64,000 nucleotides of DNA from Gracilinema caldarium (GCF_029265695.1 NZ_JAJUHW010000003.1:62001-126000), one strand, 5' to 3'; shown: positions 49,460 through 59,194, counted from the stretch's first letter. Program-made: numbers and translations. Notes: generated by a model not told the origin, from the sequence alone.

Positions 49460-50702
49460 ACCGGTCCGGACGGATCTGGAAAGGCTTTTTCCTCTTTTAG
49501 AGCAGCTTTTCCCTATACCGGGCCGTTTCCGTGCCCGGCTTCCCCAGGATGTGGCAGAGCTTTCCCGGCAGCTTACGAGCGAACGGCCCCGGCGGGATGC
49601 GGGGTATTTGGGCCAGAAGGCCCTGCTTTCGGCCTATCTCCATTATTTTATGCCCTGGAACGTGTTCCGCCTCTGCCGGTTGCTTCCTGCGCTTGATATT
49701 GAGCTCAACGAGGGGGATGCGGTTACTGACCTTGGCTCAGGTCCCCTGACGCTGCCAATCGCGCTCTGGATGTGCCGGCCAGACCTCCGGGAGCTTCCCC
49801 TGGAATTTCGCTGCCTCGATAGGACCGCGGCGATTTTAGATGCGGGAAAGCGCATCATGCAGGCCCTGCCGTCCCAATGGAAGATACGTACTATCCGGGG
49901 CAGCCTGGGTGAGCGGATCGAAGGAAAGCCCGCGAAACTGGTAACGGCCATTAATGTGTTTAACGAGTTATTCTGGGATACCCATGACGGTCCCCGCCTC
50001 GTGGCGGAGCGCTACGGGCCGGTGCTTTCTGCGCTGGCTGCAGAAGAGGGGCTCATATTGATAGTCGAACCGGGGATTCCAAGGTCGGGGGAGTTTATCA
50101 GCCTTATGCGGGAAGGGCTTCTCAGCCTGGGCCGTGTGCCCCGCGCTCCCTGTACCCACAGCGCCGCTTGCCCCCTCCCCGGCGGGCGGCGGGGCGCCAA
50201 GTGGTGCCACTTTGCCTTTGATACCGACGAAGCCCCAGAAGCCCTGCACCGGCTTTCCCGGGCAGCGGGGCTCCCCAAGGAGCGGGCCACGATGAGCTTT
50301 TTGCTCGCCGGCCCGCCGCTTCGAGGTTTCCGCCCAGACGCAGCAGGGAAAGCTGAGCCGGCTGTGGCAATGCCTAGCCTGCCTGCTCCTGCGGCCGCCC
50401 CTGCGGCAACCGCTATGGGAGCGACAGCCTCAGCCGTACAAGCTGGGTCAGCTGCTATTGGGCACAAACTGGCTTTCCGGGTCCTTTCGGATCCCTTCCC
50501 CCTGGGGGACAAGGCAACCTTTAGTCGGGGGTCCCTATTGCTGGGCCGCTATGCCTGCTCGGAAAAGGGGCTTGTACTTTTGCGGGGACAGGCTGGCCGG
50601 ATACAGGGCCTTGCTGCCGGGGCCTATGCGGAAGTACAGGGCCGGGACCTGCAGCGGGAGCGGGATAAAAAATCCGGGGCTCAGATCATCAATCTAATGT
50701 AA
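49431..50702 (+). CDS. Rsm22-like methyltransferase-related protein
   Basis: The 423-residue protein has an AdoMet-fold core (VTDLGSGPLTLPIALW, with an Asp after beta2) and the Rsm22 Cys signature APCTHSAACPLPGG...KWCHF. Mitochondrial Rsm22 is a small-subunit assembly factor with an iron-sulfur-like site. An Ala/Pro-rich low-complexity stretch (about residues 315-345) is inserted before a C-terminal region. It overlaps the MerR gene by 29 nt. Confidence 0.75.
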   Translation: MTNLFLPLNEPVRTDLERLFPLLEQLFPIPGRFRARLPQDVAELSRQLTSERPRRDAGYLGQKALLSAYLHYFMPWNVFRLCRLLPALDIELNEGDAVTDLGSGPLTLPIALWMCRPDLRELPLEFRCLDRTAAILDAGKRIMQALPSQWKIRTIRGSLGERIEGKPAKLVTAINVFNELFWDTHDGPRLVAERYGPVLSALAAEEGLILIVEPGIPRSGEFISLMREGLLSLGRVPRAPCTHSAACPLPGGRRGAKWCHFAFDTDEAPEALHRLSRAAGLPKERATMSFLLAGPPLRGFRPDAAGKAEPAVAMPSLPAPAAAPAATAMGATASAVQAGSAAIGHKLAFRVLSDPFPLGDKATFSRGSLLLGRYACSEKGLVLLRGQAGRIQGLAAGAYAEVQGRDLQRERDKKSGAQIINLM

Positions 50703-50712
50703 AATTCTCTTA

Positions 50713-51519
50713 TTATTCCAAGTTCAGGGCTGTTCCCAGGGCCTTTTCCATTTGGTTTACCAGGGCTCTGAAATCCCGGGGAAGGGGGGCGGTAAAGCTC
50801 CGTATTGCGCTGGTTCCTTCAGGCAACACAAGCGAATAGGCATGGAGACCGAGGCGGGCGAGGAGTGGTTTTTCTTCCATGCTGTCTCCCCTCCAGCCCC
50901 GCTTAAAGGCCGAAAGGTAGACCGGCTTGGTGTTTCCGTACAGGGGATCGCAGACCACCGGGTGCCCAAGGCTTGCCAGGTGTACCCGGATCTGGTGGGT
51001 GCGGCCCGTTTCTATCTGGGCCTGGATGAGGGAATAGGCACCCACTTCGGCAAGGAGCTTAAAATGAGTCAGCGCATGTTTACCCTTAGCCTTGTCTATG
51101 ACCGTACGATGTTCCCGGTCTCCATCGGCCCTGAGGGGGAGGTCGCAGACCGTTTCGGTCCATCCTGGTCTTCCGTGAATGACCGCCAGGTATGTTTTTT
51201 CGATGCTTCTTGATTCAAAGAGGGAAGACAGGTCCCGGTGGGCTTCCTTGGTTTTGGCAAAGAGTACGAGCCCGGAAGTGTCCCGGTCGATACGGTGTAC
51301 CACATAGACCCGGTGAGGGAAGGGGGTACGGGGCTCCCGGGGAGGCACCGCAGAGGCCGCCTCTCCTGCCTCCTTCGCATAATAGGCATTCAAAAGCTCG
51401 TCCAGCCGTTCCTTGGAATCATCCCAACGGTCCGCAATAACCGCAATGCCGCTTGCCTTGTTTACCACGAGGAAGCGGTCGTTTTCGTACAATATGCTAA
51501 AGGGTTCGATATGTTTCAT
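50713..51519 (-). CDS. RluA-family pseudouridine synthase
   Basis: The enzyme isomerises uridines in rRNA. The 268-residue protein has the catalytic Asp in VHRIDRDTSGLV, then KTYLAVIHG and RTHQIRVHLASLGHPVVCDPLYG, all typical of RluA/RluC/RluD. There is no S4 domain. ATG 51519 lies 61 bp after the MFS-HEAT gene. The exact rRNA target is not readable. Confidence 0.88.
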   Translation of the reverse strand: MKHIEPFSILYENDRFLVVNKASGIAVIADRWDDSKERLDELLNAYYAKEAGEAASAVPPREPRTPFPHRVYVVHRIDRDTSGLVLFAKTKEAHRDLSSLFESRSIEKTYLAVIHGRPGWTETVCDLPLRADGDREHRTVIDKAKGKHALTHFKLLAEVGAYSLIQAQIETGRTHQIRVHLASLGHPVVCDPLYGNTKPVYLSAFKRGWRGDSMEEKPLLARLGLHAYSLVLPEGTSAIRSFTAPLPRDFRALVNQMEKALGTALNLE

Positions 51520-51580
51520 CTCTATGAGTGTAATCTGTTTGCCGCTTCCGGAGCAAGGAGTCTTAACCTGCTCGTTCCAC

Positions 51581-53947
51581 TTAGTTCCAGTTGGATTCCA
51601 GAAAGAACACGATGAGGAGGGCGAGGAGCCGCTGTATTTCTGCCTCATCGGGCGAACTCTTTGGCAAGGTGCCGAGGTATTTTTGGACCTCTTCCAGAAA
51701 CCAGACAAAGGACCCAAAGTGAATGTCGATCCTAAAAGCGAGCTCCTGAAATTGCCGGGACTCGACCGCCTCACCGAGAATTTCCGCCAAAATATCCTGG
51801 GCAAAACGGGTGATTTTTATTAGGGCATCCAGGTCCTGTCCTGCGTCCAGGTGCTCCCGTACTTCTTGAATGGCCGTAATGCGGCTGTGAATCTGGTGTT
51901 TTGACAGTTTAGAAATGGGTAGTTTGTGGAGCCTAAAGTTGGTGGATCGGATTTTGCCTTCCAATTGATGGAAAAGCCGGGAGATGCGGTCCGCGCTGGC
52001 CCCTTCTGAGCCCGAAACAAAGGGATAAAAGTCACCCGGGGGACCAAAAAGGTTACCCAGGGCGATGGCGTACTGGCGGCGGATGCTAGAGCTTTTGCCT
52101 GCAATGAGCCGGGGGAGGAGTTCGCTGGTTGCTTCAAACAGGCCCAGCCGGCTTGCTGCGTCGGCTGCGGCGGCTCTGAGCCGGTCACTGGCGGCGTTCC
52201 GGTAAAATTCTGCTACCGTTTGGGCTGCCACTTCTCCGCCAATGTCTCCCAGGGCCTGGATGCAGGCTTCCTGGAGCTCTTCTGACTTGGTGCTCTTAAG
52301 GCAGTGTATGAGGGGTTCTACCGCCCGCCGGTCCCGTATTTTACCTAAAGCCCGGGCCACGGTTATCTGGAAATGGGATTGGTTAGATTCGAGCCGCTGG
52401 ATAAGGGGTTCCACCGCATAGGCTGAACCGATGCGGCCCAGGGCCCGCGCCGCTTCTTCACGAATTTCCAGGTACGGATCATCAAGACGGGCAATTATTT
52501 CATCCAGGGCAAGGTCTCCGGTTTCTGCCTCTATAGACCGGAGGGCCTGTTCAGTTCTGCCTGGATCTGTAGCGGTAGCAATGTCATCGAGATAGGCATA
52601 GGTTTTAAGGATCCCCGGATTTGCTACGCGGCCAATGACAAAGCCCACTTCCTGTTCTCGGCCTTCCCGAACCCGGGAAATAATCCAGGCTGAAAGGAGA
52701 ACCATGAGTATGCTGCCGAACTGTACCACGTGGAATCCCGAAAAGGAAAGGCGGAAAAGTTCAATCCTAAAAGATGCGAGGGCATCGAGCAGGGCGCCGC
52801 CCAGGAGGGAGCCCCCGGAGGACACAAGCCCTACCAGGGTCATGTACCAGGCAACGTAGGCGATCCTGTTTTTATTGGGCGAGAGGGAGAGCATCATCTG
52901 GTTTACCCCCTCCCAGAAGGCAGGTGCTAGGAGCCCCGCTGCAATGGATATCAGCGGCAAAAGGTATATATAGGTGCGATGGTTCAGGAAAAAGTAACCG
53001 GTCCAGCTTAGGACAAAAAAACAGCCGAGTACGACCACGGGTTTCCGTCCCCATTTATCCATAATAGTTCCCCAGAACGGGGCAGTGACAACCCAGGTAA
53101 GCTGGGATATGACGAACATGATGCCGAGCCAGGTGTTGGGCGCGGCGACCCCCTTGGGATCAACGACATAGGGGGACTGAAAGGGTCCGATCAGGTTGAT
53201 GGAAAAAATGGCGATACCGACCGCAACTGAAAATTGTATAAAATTTTTATTTTTTAGCGGTTCCAGGGCATCAAGGGGATTAAAGGTTTCCGTCTCTGTA
53301 GGTTCCGGTTCGGGGATGAACAGGTTCAGGATGATATCGACAATACCGGAAATGGCGCCGATGCTGAAAATGGCCCCATAAATCCAAAAGGTATAGGGTC
53401 CTTTAATCAAGTCCAGGACCATGCTGGCAAGAAAAAACCAAATAACGTTGATAATATTGATGATAGCCGACCGCTTAAGGAAAAAGGCTCCCCGGATTTT
53501 TTCCGGGAAGAGGTCTGCCACCCAGCTCCACCAACCAGCGGCGCTGGCGTTCATGAATACCCAGGACAGGGGAACCGCAATCATAATAGCCCGGATGCCC
53601 CAGTCGGTGTTTCCCGTGGCTGCTGCCACAAAGGCCGCGGCGGCGATGGCCAGGGTAAGAAGGCGGTGAATCAGGTGAGCGGCGATAAAAAAGGGCTTTT
53701 TCCGGCGGGCATAACCATAAATAAAGATAGATGCGAGCTGAAAAAGGCCTGAGATCTGGAGCAGGGCAACAAGAAAGCCCAAGGTAGAAGAAGATGCTCC
53801 TAAATGGTTAATGACAAAGACGTTGAAAATTGGCTGGGGTGAACAGACAATGCCCCATACGGTGGCAAGGCAGCCTGTAAAAATGTTGAGCTGCATGGCC
53901 AGGTTCAGTTGTTTGGGGGTAAGTTTTTTTACTGGATTAAGGGTCAT
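51581..53947 (-). CDS. MFS transporter fused to HEAT repeats
   Basis: Residues 1-430 have about 12 membrane segments with the MFS pattern and a DKWGRKP loop between segments. Residues 450-640 are a HEAT/PBS-lyase-like array (IIARLDDPYLEIREEAARALGRIGS, then EPLIQRLES). A last domain of about 150 residues is unrecognised. The substrate is not readable. The start has no Shine-Dalgarno; a perfect 11-bp palindrome (53948-53973) abuts it and overlaps the -10 box. Confidence 0.8.
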   Translation of the reverse strand: MTLNPVKKLTPKQLNLAMQLNIFTGCLATVWGIVCSPQPIFNVFVINHLGASSSTLGFLVALLQISGLFQLASIFIYGYARRKKPFFIAAHLIHRLLTLAIAAAAFVAAATGNTDWGIRAIMIAVPLSWVFMNASAAGWWSWVADLFPEKIRGAFFLKRSAIINIINVIWFFLASMVLDLIKGPYTFWIYGAIFSIGAISGIVDIILNLFIPEPEPTETETFNPLDALEPLKNKNFIQFSVAVGIAIFSINLIGPFQSPYVVDPKGVAAPNTWLGIMFVISQLTWVVTAPFWGTIMDKWGRKPVVVLGCFFVLSWTGYFFLNHRTYIYLLPLISIAAGLLAPAFWEGVNQMMLSLSPNKNRIAYVAWYMTLVGLVSSGGSLLGGALLDALASFRIELFRLSFSGFHVVQFGSILMVLLSAWIISRVREGREQEVGFVIGRVANPGILKTYAYLDDIATATDPGRTEQALRSIEAETGDLALDEIIARLDDPYLEIREEAARALGRIGSAYAVEPLIQRLESNQSHFQITVARALGKIRDRRAVEPLIHCLKSTKSEELQEACIQALGDIGGEVAAQTVAEFYRNAASDRLRAAAADAASRLGLFEATSELLPRLIAGKSSSIRRQYAIALGNLFGPPGDFYPFVSGSEGASADRISRLFHQLEGKIRSTNFRLHKLPISKLSKHQIHSRITAIQEVREHLDAGQDLDALIKITRFAQDILAEILGEAVESRQFQELAFRIDIHFGSFVWFLEEVQKYLGTLPKSSPDEAEIQRLLALLIVFFLESNWN

Positions 53948-53983
53948 GGGGCAAGTCTAACCAGACTTGCCCCGCCATGTCTA
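53948..53983 (-). promoter_or_regulatory. Leaderless promoter with perfect palindrome, MFS-HEAT gene
   Basis: On the minus strand TAGACA (53978-53983), 18-bp spacer, TAGACT (53954-53959), 6 nt, ATG. The palindrome GGGGCAAGTCT-AACC-AGACTTGCCCC (53948-53973) covers the -10 box and most of the spacer, as an operator would. Confidence 0.5.
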
Positions 53984-54110
53984 GAAGCGGTTTATGGGCT
54001 CCACTGACTTTGTTTTTTACAATATTTCGGTCTGTATGTTGCCAGCGGCCAGTCGCACTCAAGCGGCTCGTGTGACGTTAGCGGTCTGGGTGCGGCAAGC
54101 TAAACAAATC

Positions 54111-54725
54111 TTAATTGGTGGCAAATTTTCGGGATCCCGGTTTTACATAAGGGATGTTTTGCTTGCAGAGGTCGCAGTCCCCCGCGTCCCAGTTGGCCAC
54201 GCTGACCGTACAGGCAGGGTACAGGGGCCAGCGAACCTGAACCCCCTGGGCCCGCCGGTCCACCACACAGGCGAGGGCTACTACCTTGCCGCCGAGGGCT
54301 TCGAGCACCGCAGCGCTTTCTTCCGAGGACTTCCCCGTGGTTACCACGTCTTCGGCTATTAAAATTCTTTGCCCCGCCGCTATCTCGAAGCCCCGGCGCA
54401 GCGTCATGGCACCCGTGTCGTCCCGTTCGGTAAAGAGGGCCGGCAGCCCAAGCTGGCGGGCGAGTTCGTAGGCCACAATGATACCCCCCATGGCGGGCCC
54501 AACCACCATATCCACGGCGAGCCGGCCCGCGGCAACGTCCGCCTTAATAGCCGCTGCGACCGCAGAAAGGGCCTCCGCTGCCCGGTCCGGATATTGCAGA
54601 AGCCGGGCGCACTGGAAATACCGGTCCGAGTGCCGCCCCGATGACAGGAGAAAATGTCCTTCCAGCATGGCCCCCGATTGGCGGAGCAGTTCCAATGTTC
54701 TGTTTGTATGTTCTGAGTTGTTCAT
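54111..54725 (-). CDS. pyrE: Orotate phosphoribosyltransferase
   Basis: PyrE makes OMP from orotate and PRPP. It has the PRPP loop ILIAEDVVTTGKSS, LLSSGRHSDRYFQ near the N terminus, and FTERDD; 204 residues. AAGGAG precedes the ATG. It is the last gene of the pyr operon; the C-terminal tail with CDLC is a small extension. Confidence 0.93.
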   Translation of the reverse strand: MNNSEHTNRTLELLRQSGAMLEGHFLLSSGRHSDRYFQCARLLQYPDRAAEALSAVAAAIKADVAAGRLAVDMVVGPAMGGIIVAYELARQLGLPALFTERDDTGAMTLRRGFEIAAGQRILIAEDVVTTGKSSEESAAVLEALGGKVVALACVVDRRAQGVQVRWPLYPACTVSVANWDAGDCDLCKQNIPYVKPGSRKFATN

Positions 54726-54738
54726 TCTATGCGTCTCC

Positions 54739-55704
54739 TTAATATTTCCCTTGCAGGGATAGTTCGGACAGCTGTCCGATACCTTCGGTTTTCATAAATC
54801 GTTCGAGTCCTTCGATAATCTCTATCATAGCGCTTGGCCGCGGAAAGGTGGCGGTGCCTACCTGAATGGCTGCAGCTCCTGCCATAAAGAACTCCAGTGC
54901 GTCCTCTGCTATCGCGATGCCGCCCATGCCGACCACGGGGACCTGCACGGCGGCGCAGACGTCCCAGACCATGCGGAGGGCAATGGGCTTAATGGCGGGG
55001 CCGGAAAGACCCGCGGTCACATGGTCGAACACGGGTCTGCGCCGCCGGATGTCAAAGGCCAGGGCTTTAAAGGTATTCACGAGGCTCAGGGCGTCAGCGC
55101 CGGCATCCACACAGGCCTGGGCCACGCCGGCCAGGTCCGGGGCATTGGGGGAAAGCTTAACCATGAGGGGCTTGCTGCTGACCTTACGGACCGCCCGGAC
55201 CACACTGGACGCATCGGCGGGACAGAGCCCAAAGGCCATGCCGCCAGCCTTAACGTTGGGACAGGAGATGTTAAGCTCAATCATATCGATGCCGGTGGCC
55301 CCAAGGAGACGGGCCCCTTCCTGGTATTCTTCTACGGTTGAGCCTGAAAGGTTAGCGATGACTGCAGGCCCGAGGCCGAGCATGGCCGGGAGTTCCTTTT
55401 CAATAAAAGCGGGTATTCCGGGGTTTTCGAGCCCTATGGAGTTCATGAGCCCCGAAGGTGTCTCGTGGAGCCGCCTTCCCCGGTTCCCTTCCCGTGGGTA
55501 GAGGGTAAGCCCCTTGGTACAGATCCCGCCGAGGCGGGATACATCGATAAGGCCCTCGTACTCTCTGCCGTAGCCGAAGGTCCCCGAAGCGGCGATAACC
55601 GGATTTTTAAGAACAAGCCCCGCGATGCGCACCGAAAGGTCCGGTGCTTGAGATGTCTGGGTAGATGTTGTCTGGTCCCTTGCAGATTGATGAGCCTCAG
55701 TCAT
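54739..55704 (-). CDS. pyrD: Dihydroorotate dehydrogenase, catalytic subunit
   Basis: A class 1B-type enzyme oxidising dihydroorotate to orotate with FMN, working with PyrK and NAD+. Motifs include NPVIAASGTFGYG, NSIGLENPG, ELNISCPN, MVKLSPN and GMGGI. The start at 55704 has GAGGAGG 9 nt upstream and overlaps pyrK by 8 nt. The N-terminal 20 residues are Thr/Gln-rich. Confidence 0.93.
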   Translation of the reverse strand: MTEAHQSARDQTTSTQTSQAPDLSVRIAGLVLKNPVIAASGTFGYGREYEGLIDVSRLGGICTKGLTLYPREGNRGRRLHETPSGLMNSIGLENPGIPAFIEKELPAMLGLGPAVIANLSGSTVEEYQEGARLLGATGIDMIELNISCPNVKAGGMAFGLCPADASSVVRAVRKVSSKPLMVKLSPNAPDLAGVAQACVDAGADALSLVNTFKALAFDIRRRRPVFDHVTAGLSGPAIKPIALRMVWDVCAAVQVPVVGMGGIAIAEDALEFFMAGAAAIQVGTATFPRPSAMIEIIEGLERFMKTEGIGQLSELSLQGKY

Positions 55705-56512
55705 CGAAGAGTACCTCCTCGGCGGGGAAAATGGGGCCGTCGGCACAGCAGCGGCGGTTCCCCTGTTTTGTACGGACCGTGCAACCTAGGCAGGCCCCGA
55801 CTCCGCAGGCCATCCGTTCTTCCAGGCTGATAAAGCAGGGAACGGCGGCTTTCGCGCAGTCTTCGGCAATGCGCCTGAGCATGGGGGCAGGGCCGCAGGC
55901 ATAGACCGCCCGGTATTCTGCGGGATTAAAAAAGTCTGGAATTCTCCCCCGGTGCCCTGCGGAGCCGTCCTCGGTAGCAACGGTAAGGTTCTGGCTCGGC
56001 AGGGATTCAAGGCCATAGGGCCGGGATCGGAAACCTGCAAAAAAGCGGAAATCCGCGCTATCCATGATTTTACTTAAAAAAAGGAGGGGAGCAATGCCGA
56101 TGCCTCCTCCGACTAAAGCGAGAGGCTTGGTTACTGCGGAACCTGGGCCGGAAGCCGAGGCCCCTGTTGAGTCAGGCATACTGGGCCAGGTGTTCCCCAG
56201 AGGGCCTGCAAGCTCGATTGTTTCGCCGGGCCGGCCCTGCACCAACTCCCGGCTCCCGGCACCCCGTTCAGCCACAAGGAAGCTCAGAATCCCCTTCTGA
56301 TGATCCAGCACGCTGATGGGCCGGCCCAGGAGGACCCCGCTTCGCACCAGACGGAGCATAAAAAATTGACCCGGCTTGCTTTCTGGCCCATCCCAGCTGA
56401 CCTTCAGCACCGAGACAGCCCCTTCGCCCTTTGCCTCATATATGACCGGGTTGGCAATAATGGTGCCGGGAAGAAAGGCCCGGTCATGGGAGCAGTGAGC
56501 TGTTTCAGCCAC
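55697..56512 (-). CDS. pyrK: Dihydroorotate dehydrogenase electron-transfer subunit
   Basis: PyrK carries FAD and a [2Fe-2S] cluster and passes electrons from PyrD to NAD+. It has GRPISVL for FAD binding, GGGIGIAPL and the cluster cysteines CGVGACLGC with CC near the end. The start is a GTG at 56512 with GGAGGAGG six nt upstream, overlapping pyrF by 8 nt. Length 271. Confidence 0.92.
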   Translation of the reverse strand: MAETAHCSHDRAFLPGTIIANPVIYEAKGEGAVSVLKVSWDGPESKPGQFFMLRLVRSGVLLGRPISVLDHQKGILSFLVAERGAGSRELVQGRPGETIELAGPLGNTWPSMPDSTGASASGPGSAVTKPLALVGGGIGIAPLLFLSKIMDSADFRFFAGFRSRPYGLESLPSQNLTVATEDGSAGHRGRIPDFFNPAEYRAVYACGPAPMLRRIAEDCAKAAVPCFISLEERMACGVGACLGCTVRTKQGNRRCCADGPIFPAEEVLFDD

Positions 56513-57428
56513 GGGAAGCCTCCTCCCAGCCCCTGCTGGCAGCACAGGCCGCAAGAATATCGGTTTTCATGGCCAGAGTTTCCCGGCGGGCTGCGACTGC
56601 CACATCGGCATAGGTAGCTTCCAAGATGTTATGGGTGTTAAAGTCGGCAAACCAGGCTTTGAGGATAGACCGAGATGCATTAACCACCCCACCGTTTCCA
56701 TCAATCAAGAGGCGGCTTGCATCTTCCGCGGCTCCTCCCTGGGCACCATAGCCCGGGATAAGGAAAAAGAGGTCTCTGTATTCCCGTCTGATTTGTTCGG
56801 CTTCTTCCGGTTCGGTACAGCCCACCACTACGCCAAAGGCGCCGAATCCGGAACTCCCCCGGCATTCATGGGCAAGGGCCTGTATTTTCCGTCCGACCTC
56901 GTGATAGAGGCGCCCACCCTTGGCTAATTCTTGGTATTCAAAGTCCTTCATGCCCCTGTTGCTGGTCCGCATGAGCACAAAGGCCCCTTTGCCCTGTTCT
57001 TTGGCATAGGAAAACCAGGGTTCAATGGAATCCATGCCCATATAGGGCGATAGGGTGACCAGGTCTGCTTCAAAGTCCCCTTCATAATGGGCCTTGGCAT
57101 AGCATTTTGCCGTGTCGGCTATGTCTCCCCGCTTAATGTCGGCGATGACGAGGCTGCCCCGCTGGCGGATATATGCCAGGGTGTCCCGATAGGCTTCAAG
57201 CCCCGCAAGCCCCAGCGCTTCGTAATAGGCAATCTGAACCTTGTAGCAGGCCGATACATCCTGTGTCGCGTCGATAATTGCCCGGTTAAAATCTAAAACA
57301 GCCCGGGCCTTGGATGTGGCGTGCTTGAGTTCCCGGGGCGGAATATAATCGGGGGCGGTATCGAGTCCTACACAGACCGGTCCCCGGTCCCGTACCGCCT
57401 CAAAGAGGGCGTCCATGGCATATTTCAT
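56505..57428 (-). CDS. pyrF: Orotidine 5'-phosphate decarboxylase, type 2
   Basis: PyrF decarboxylates OMP to UMP. The catalytic Lys and Asp lie in VIADIKRGDIADTAKCYA; VCVGLDTAPDYIP and FLIPGYGAQGG are type-2 signatures. The 307-residue length is usual for this longer class. It overlaps pyrC by 4 nt. Confidence 0.92.
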   Translation of the reverse strand: MKYAMDALFEAVRDRGPVCVGLDTAPDYIPPRELKHATSKARAVLDFNRAIIDATQDVSACYKVQIAYYEALGLAGLEAYRDTLAYIRQRGSLVIADIKRGDIADTAKCYAKAHYEGDFEADLVTLSPYMGMDSIEPWFSYAKEQGKGAFVLMRTSNRGMKDFEYQELAKGGRLYHEVGRKIQALAHECRGSSGFGAFGVVVGCTEPEEAEQIRREYRDLFFLIPGYGAQGGAAEDASRLLIDGNGGVVNASRSILKAWFADFNTHNILEATYADVAVAARRETLAMKTDILAACAASRGWEEASRG

Positions 57429-58753
57429 CCTATTCTCCTTGGATAATTTGTAAGGGTGTCGTACACGATGTTCCCTTTATGTATGGTCATGAGAACCCGG
57501 CCCTGCAACTGTTTTCCGATAAAGGGACTGTTCGAGCTACGGGATCTAAAGACATCTTTCTGAACGGTCCATTGAGCATTAAGATCTACTAAAACGAGAT
57601 CTGCGCGTGCCCAGGGGGCAAGAAAGCCCCGGTCTTCGAGCCTGAGAATACGGCTCGGGTTGCGGCTCATGAGGGCTGAAAGTTTTTTAAGGGATATATG
57701 TCTTTCTAATACAAGGGCTGTGTAACAAACTGCAAAGGCTGTCTCAAGACCGATAAAACCCGGTGCCCCCTGGGTCTTATCCGCCTCGGTATGGGGCGCA
57801 TGGTCGGTGGCGATAGCGTCGATGGTTCCGCTCTGCACCGCCTCAATAAGAGCGCCGATATCTGCCGCAGTTCTGAGGGGCGGGTTGACCCGGCCATAGC
57901 TTTCAGGGCCCAGCTGGTCCGCAATTTCCTCGGTGCAGTCCAGGTGGTGGGGGGTGGCTTCGCAGGTAAGGCGGAAGCCCTGAGCTGCGGACCCTTTACG
58001 GGCCTTGCGAATGAGCTCTACCGCCTCCTTGGTCGATACATGGGCAATATGGATATGGATCCCCGTTTCGGCTGCCAGGGCAAGGACCCGTTCGGTGGCA
58101 AGGTTTTCCTCCAGGCGGCTCCAGATGCTCCGGGGCAATCCTGCGTTCTTGGCGTCCTCCGCCTCTTTACCGCCCCAGTCGCAGTGAGAACTCACGGGTA
58201 GACCGAGCCTCCGGGCTTCTTGGAAGGCCTTGCGGAGGATCCTATCGTCCGCCACATCTTTGCCGTCCTCAGACAGGAGCCGCACCGTTCCCTGTATCGT
58301 TTTTGCATCGAGGGCTTCCAGGTGGTCTGTGTCACGGCCTTCCATGTTCCGGCTTAAGGACAGGACGGGGAAAAGGTCGATGAGACCAAGCCGCTCGGCC
58401 CGGCTCTGGAGCTGCCGGGCCAGGTCTAAGTTATCGATGACGGGCTTTGTGTTTGCCATGCAAACCACGGTCCCAAAGCCGCCTGATGCGGCGGCGAGGC
58501 TCGCGGATTCGAGACTTTCCTTTTCGGGAAAACCGGGGTCGCGGAAATGTGCGTGGAGGTCCACAAAGGCGGGCATGAGGACCCAGTCGGTGCCCGAACA
58601 GTCAATATGGATTGCCGCCCCGCTTTCTTTTGCCAAATCCGCCGGACCTTCATCAATATAAATTTCTCTGATGTGCCCATCCTCTACTACGAGGCTGCCC
58701 TGTCTATCCATACTGTGGTCCACGAGCCGGACCTGTTCGAATATTAGTTTCAT
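57425..58753 (-). CDS. pyrC: Dihydroorotase
   Basis: A class I dihydroorotase of 442 residues that cyclises carbamoyl-aspartate. Zinc ligands lie in DLHAHFRDPG, with further His in SSHCDW and HIAHVST and the catalytic Asp in ATDHAPH. It overlaps pyrF by 4 nt, and it follows pyrI by 6 bp. Confidence 0.93.
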   Translation of the reverse strand: MKLIFEQVRLVDHSMDRQGSLVVEDGHIREIYIDEGPADLAKESGAAIHIDCSGTDWVLMPAFVDLHAHFRDPGFPEKESLESASLAAASGGFGTVVCMANTKPVIDNLDLARQLQSRAERLGLIDLFPVLSLSRNMEGRDTDHLEALDAKTIQGTVRLLSEDGKDVADDRILRKAFQEARRLGLPVSSHCDWGGKEAEDAKNAGLPRSIWSRLEENLATERVLALAAETGIHIHIAHVSTKEAVELIRKARKGSAAQGFRLTCEATPHHLDCTEEIADQLGPESYGRVNPPLRTAADIGALIEAVQSGTIDAIATDHAPHTEADKTQGAPGFIGLETAFAVCYTALVLERHISLKKLSALMSRNPSRILRLEDRGFLAPWARADLVLVDLNAQWTVQKDVFRSRSSNSPFIGKQLQGRVLMTIHKGNIVYDTLTNYPRRIG

Positions 58754-58759
58754 GAAAGC

Positions 58760-59194
58760 CTACCGGAAGTCTTCGGCGCTCCGCTGTTCATCGCAGTATT
58801 CGCAGCGATAAAGGCCACGCGCCGGGTCTACGAGGTGGAAAATATGGGGAGCGTATTTCTCGGTGGCGGTAATACAGCGCGGGTTTTTGCAGATTAAAAT
58901 GTTTTCTACCCGTTCGGGGAGCTTGAGGCGGATTTTTTCGGTAATCTGCTCGTTTTCTATGACGTTGACCGTAATGTTGGGGTCGATGAGCCCCAAGACG
59001 GCGAAATCGATGGTAATTTCGTTATCAATTTTGATGATATCCTTCCTTCCCATGCGGCGGGATTCGGCGTTGACCACAAAGGCGACCGTGTAAGGGGCCT
59101 TGCCGAGGCCGAGCCAGTTAAAAATACGCAGTCCCTGGCCTGCTTTGATATGGTCGATAACGATACCGTTCTTTATTTTCGCTATGTTTAGCAT
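58760..59194 (-). CDS. pyrI: Aspartate carbamoyltransferase regulatory chain
   Basis: PyrI binds nucleotides and controls PyrB allosterically. The 144-residue protein has the zinc cysteines 102, 107, 131 and 134 and the N-terminal GTVIDHI-like start (here [12 protein letters not shown]). It overlaps the end of pyrB by 7 nt, giving a PyrB-PyrI holoenzyme as in E. coli. Confidence 0.93.
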   Translation of the reverse strand: MLNIAKIKNGIVIDHIKAGQGLRIFNWLGLGKAPYTVAFVVNAESRRMGRKDIIKIDNEITIDFAVLGLIDPNITVNVIENEQITEKIRLKLPERVENILICKNPRCITATEKYAPHIFHLVDPARGLYRCEYCDEQRSAEDFR

